A stretch of 64,000 nt of DNA from NCBI RefSeq assembly GCF_002865645.1, contig NW_020194644.1:472801-536800 (forward strand), in the 5' to 3' direction. The translations under genes were made by a program, and so were the position numbers. Positions within the stretch are counted from its first letter, which is position 1; each line of letters opens with the position of its first letter. The notes below the pieces were generated by a model. The model searched no databases. It was not told where the DNA came from and saw only the letters and a list, made by a program, of their open reading frames with translations. Source of the DNA: Hyaloscypha bicolor E (taxonomy: Eukaryota > Ascomycota > Leotiomycetes > Helotiales > Hyaloscyphaceae). Shown here piece after piece: positions 60,522 through 64,000 of this stretch.

Positions 60522-60731
60522 TTATTTAAGATTTATTCGAATATTTTCTATTTTAATAAAGAAGTTCAAGAATTCGACTTCTTTAATATTAAACTCGTAT
60601 TTACTGAATTTATAAAACAAGTTATTTTTATATAATTTAGTAAAAACGTAATAAATATAATTATAATATTTACTTTTATTTCGAAAATAAATAAAAATAT
60701 TATTTAAATAAATAACTATAAAATAATTCAA
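60522..60731 (-). pseudogene. Reverse transcriptase fragment of the old gypsy element
   Basis: A 69-residue open frame, MNYFIVIYLNNIFIYFRNKS onward, with KFSKYEFNIKEVEFLNFFI. It matches the gypsy RT palm (YLDDILIYS, then CxFxxxEVEFLGxxI) with Asp to Asn and Cys to Tyr changes. Both catalytic Asp are Asn, so it cannot be active. It stayed open by chance. Confidence 0.8.
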
Positions 60732-63405
60732 GAATTCTATAAATATAATATTAATATATATTTAAAATATAACTAGTATATTAGCTAGCCTAAAAGATAT
60801 TATAAGATATTTAAAATAGCTATAATAAATCCTAAAAGCCGTTTTTTACTTATATTTTTTATAAATTCTTATTTAATAATATATATTTTTAAGATTTAAT
60901 TTTATAAAAATCTTTACTTTCTAGAGCTAATTGAGGGTTTTATTAATAAGAGAAAGCAGATATTAATTCTTAATTATAATTTAATTAAATCTATAATAAT
61001 TAATATAAAAATATAATTCTTTATTTTTTTAGAAATAAAAAGAATAAATATTTTTATAGGACTTTTATCAGGCCTTATCTAATATTTATAAATATAAATA
61101 TAATACTTCTAGTTAGGTCTTTAATAAATTATATAAAAGTCTATATAAACCCGTATTATTTATATTAATAGAATATTTAATACTATTAAAATTAGAAAGT
61201 TTTAAAGCTTTATTAGAATTAAAAACTTCTAAGAAATTTTTGTATTTATTATCCCGAAAATATATAAATATTTCTAAGGCCCTTTTTTGAAGAATATTAA
61301 TTTACTATATTAAAAACTTCTATTTAGTATTATTAAAGCCATATAATAAAGCAGAGATCTAATAACTATTATAAATATATAAAGCCTATTATTTAAAATA
61401 ATTATATTTGCCTTTAATTAAGAATAAAACTTAAGATACTAGTTTAGAATATAAATTAAGCTCCTTATAAACCTCTTTTAGTATTAGGATTTTAATATTA
61501 TTAGACTATATAAGTATATATATCTATTATTTCTTAATATAATCTATATATTATATAAGAATTATTTTATAAAATTCTATATTAAAAATAAGACTATAAG
61601 AGCTAATATTCTTATATTTATAGAACTATAGCTTAAAAGAATATATCTTACTATAATTATTTATAATAAATACTTTAAGATTATAGGCTTAATAAATCTT
61701 AAATTTATTTCTATAAAAAATTATAAATTCTTAATTATATTTAGCTAAGGTAATAAAGCCTCGGCTTTAAATCTAATTATTATTAAGGAAGTTATAATCT
61801 AATCCGGTATTATTAAGTCTATTATATATCTTTAAAGTACTTATTTCTAGCTATATTAATCTTACTTAAATAGTTATATAAAATAATATATCTTTTTTAT
61901 TATAGCTAAAATTATTAATATTTAAGATTTGGCTTTTCCTTTTTCTTATTTTCTAAAAAGATCTTTTCTAAAATATTTCTCTATAATAATAGTATAAACC
62001 TGCTTTTATAAATACCTTAATTCTTTTAGTGTTTTAATCTTATTAGAGTTCTATTAGATTTATTTATTATATTTGAAATATTTTATATTTCCTAAAAAGC
62101 ATTCTTTCTAACTATAAGTCTAATAAACTATATTTAAAATAAAACTAGTATTCTAGTAAAGCCTAAAAAGAACCGAAATACTACTTGAGAATTTCTTATA
62201 TAATTTTCGGAATTTCTTTTTTCTTTTTTAATAGTCTTATAAATTAGAATTCTTAGAAATAGAATTACTTTTATTAGACTTTTTTATTTTTATTTTCCTT
62301 AATTTAGAATAAGTAATATATTCTGCTTTCTAAGCTTTTTTAAGCTATTTAGAAATAGATATTATTTTATTTCCTAAAAGAATAAATATAAGTATTTAAT
62401 AAATCTTATAGTTAGATAAAATAATATTAAAAGTTCGGTCCCGATTTCTTTTAGAATATAAGTTCTAGTTAATTTCGAAACTAATTATTCGAATATATAA
62501 CTCGATAATTATTTTACTATTTTTCTAATAAAGATCTCAAAGTTTCTTAAAAGTATTTTACTAATAAGTTTAAGGTACTTGAAATATATTAGCCAAATAG
62601 GCCTTAAATTACTTTTAATAAATCTTATATAATAATAGGCTTTGCTTTATTATAGTCTTTTAAATATTACAAGATTTATTTCTAAAAATACTTATAATAG
62701 AATTAACTCTAGAAAAGTATTTATTATAAGTTTAAAATTAGGTTCTAAAGATTACTTCCTAAGAAAATATAAATATTCTTTATTTCTTAAAGAACTTTTT
62801 ATAATATAAGTTAGGTATTCGAATCTTAAAAAGCTTTTTTTAGTTTAAATATATTTTTAAAATATTATATAATAGCTTTTAACAAATAGTATTAAGATTA
62901 TTTTTAAAGCTTATTATATTAGAAAAGAAAATAAATTCTAATTCTATTTCAGGAAATTCTCTAATAGGAATTATTAAGAAAAATAGAATAAACTTATAAA
63001 TAAAGTTTCTATAAAATATAATAAATTATAAGATATTTCGGAAAGTATTCTTATATTACTTTAATTATAAGATATATTAATTAATTATATTTACTAATTC
63101 TTGCTTTTATTAGAAGACTTTAATTTTAGTATATAAACTCTATTCTATAGTTTAAATAATAGTAATTTAAGTATTAATCTCGGTATTTTAATTATTACCG
63201 GAATTATTTTTATTATTATTACTTATTTATAGAAGATTCTAAAGAGCCCTATTAAAAGTATTAGATAAGCCTTTACTATTATTTATATTAAAACTAATTT
63301 AGTTAATTTCTTCTATAAGAATAATTTTAGTAAAGAGTTATATATTTTATAGATTTCGAGATATAATTACTTATTAAATTACTTTTTTAAAAGTAAAGAG
63401 ATTAG
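60732..63405 (-). repeat. Interior of the old gypsy element (gag/protease side), RIP-mutated
   Basis: AT-saturated sequence between the RT fragment and the right LTR, where gag and protease of a minus-strand element are expected. No zinc knuckle or protease motif could be read. Confidence 0.45.
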
Positions 63406-63752
63406 TTTATAAGATATTTATTAGTAAATAATAAGATAATAGAATAAATTAATAAGTTATAAAACTATAATATTAAATTTAGTATAGAACTAATTTCTAT
63501 TCTTTTTATAAGATTCAAAGAAGCCTTTTCTAAATAGAAGGCCCCGATAATATATATATAATTAGTAATTTATAAGCCTAATACTTATAATATAAATAGT
63601 AATTAGCTATAATAATAAAAGGCTATTAATTTCCCTAATTAATACCTGTAATATTCGAGGTTTATTATATATCTTTTAGTTATATATAATTATATATATA
63701 TTATAGGTTTATTATGTATTCTTTAGTTATATATAATTATATATATATTATA
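63406..63752 (-). repeat. Right LTR (B) with a 47-bp terminal tandem duplication
   Basis: It matches LTR A. Its end is duplicated: GGTTTATTATATATCTTTTAG-like sequence plus TTATATATAAT occurs at 63659-63705 and again at 63706-63752. LTR A has a single copy. Confidence 0.7.
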
Positions 63753-64000
63753 GGTTTACTATAATAAGCTATTTTAATATCTAGCTATAAAGACTAAGAT
63801 TAATTAATAATTAAAAGCAAATACTAAATAATAAAAAGAATTATATTGTATTTAATATAAGAATATAATTAAGCGGGTTTAAATTACTTTTAAATAAGTT
63901 TAGAAATATAAAACAAAACCATTTAAAAATAATAAATTATATTTTAGATATATTAAAAAGAAATTAGAATTACTAATAAAAGAGAATTCTAACTATTTTA

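Larger units (their letters stand above)
50719..63752 (-). mobile_element. Old Ty3/gypsy element, minus strand, split by a nested element
   Basis: Direct repeats at 50719-51018 and 63406-63752 are interpreted as its LTRs; between them, excluding the nested element, lie about 7.2 kb. On the minus strand an RT block with IYLNNIFIYF (from YLDDILIYS) is at 60522-60731, and an RNase H block with KTNILKFVI (from ETDASKFVI) is near 60,215-60,240, in the order expected for gypsy. The rest is heavily RIP-mutated. It was present before the 51,101-56,273 element inserted just inside its left LTR. I did not find a clear target duplication, so pairing of the LTRs is an inference from similarity and position. 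Confidence 0.6.

Overview
This window is nuclear DNA of a filamentous ascomycete (Pezizomycotina); the class cannot be fixed from the sequence. Evidence: short GT-AG introns of 47-123 bp with TGCTAAC or CTGAC-type branch sites, fungal gene families (AflR-type Zn2Cys6 factor, Fet3-like multicopper oxidase, fungal AAA NTPase), and long AT-saturated blocks whose retroelements carry RIP-type damage (TpG to TpA and CpA to TpA; Cys to Tyr, Asp to Asn, Trp or Gln to stop).

Layout. (1) 1-13,560: housekeeping island. Frataxin (minus) and AP-3 sigma (plus) are divergent. A small conserved membrane protein (minus) and cytosolic leucyl-tRNA synthetase (plus) are also divergent. Then come a decayed AAA ATPase (minus), a protein kinase with coiled-coil and Ser/Arg-rich tail, and one uncertain small ORF. 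(2) 13,561-35,095: AT-rich block with two near-complete LTR retrotransposons, a Ty1/copia element (18,893-25,132, 5-bp target duplication) and a chromodomain Ty3/gypsy element (27,039-33,160), among older unreadable relics. (3) 35,096-45,060: second gene island, cut by a 0.7-kb AT-rich relic. It holds a secreted Fet3-like multicopper oxidase, a 78-bp foldback element, an AflR-like transcription factor, a RING-ankyrin gene broken by in-frame TAG codons and a frameshift, and three weak ORFs. (4) 45,061-64,000: AT-rich block with a 1.06-kb LTR element resembling a TRIM, a 181-bp young insertion with target duplication, an old minus-strand Ty3/gypsy element, and a plus-strand chromodomain gypsy element nested in it that has lost RNase H and the integrase N-terminus.

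The intact genes do not form an obvious pathway. The left island is core metabolism (Fe-S assembly, vesicle sorting, translation). The right island is accessory (metal or pigment oxidase, secondary-metabolism-type regulator, decaying ankyrin gene) and lies between RIP-mutated blocks. No tRNA, rRNA or CRISPR array was seen. The most unusual signals are a TATCTGGTATCT tandem motif shared by three unrelated LTR families, the TRIM-like element with one LTR far less mutated than the other, and TAG codons at expected or plausible Trp positions in two decaying genes.
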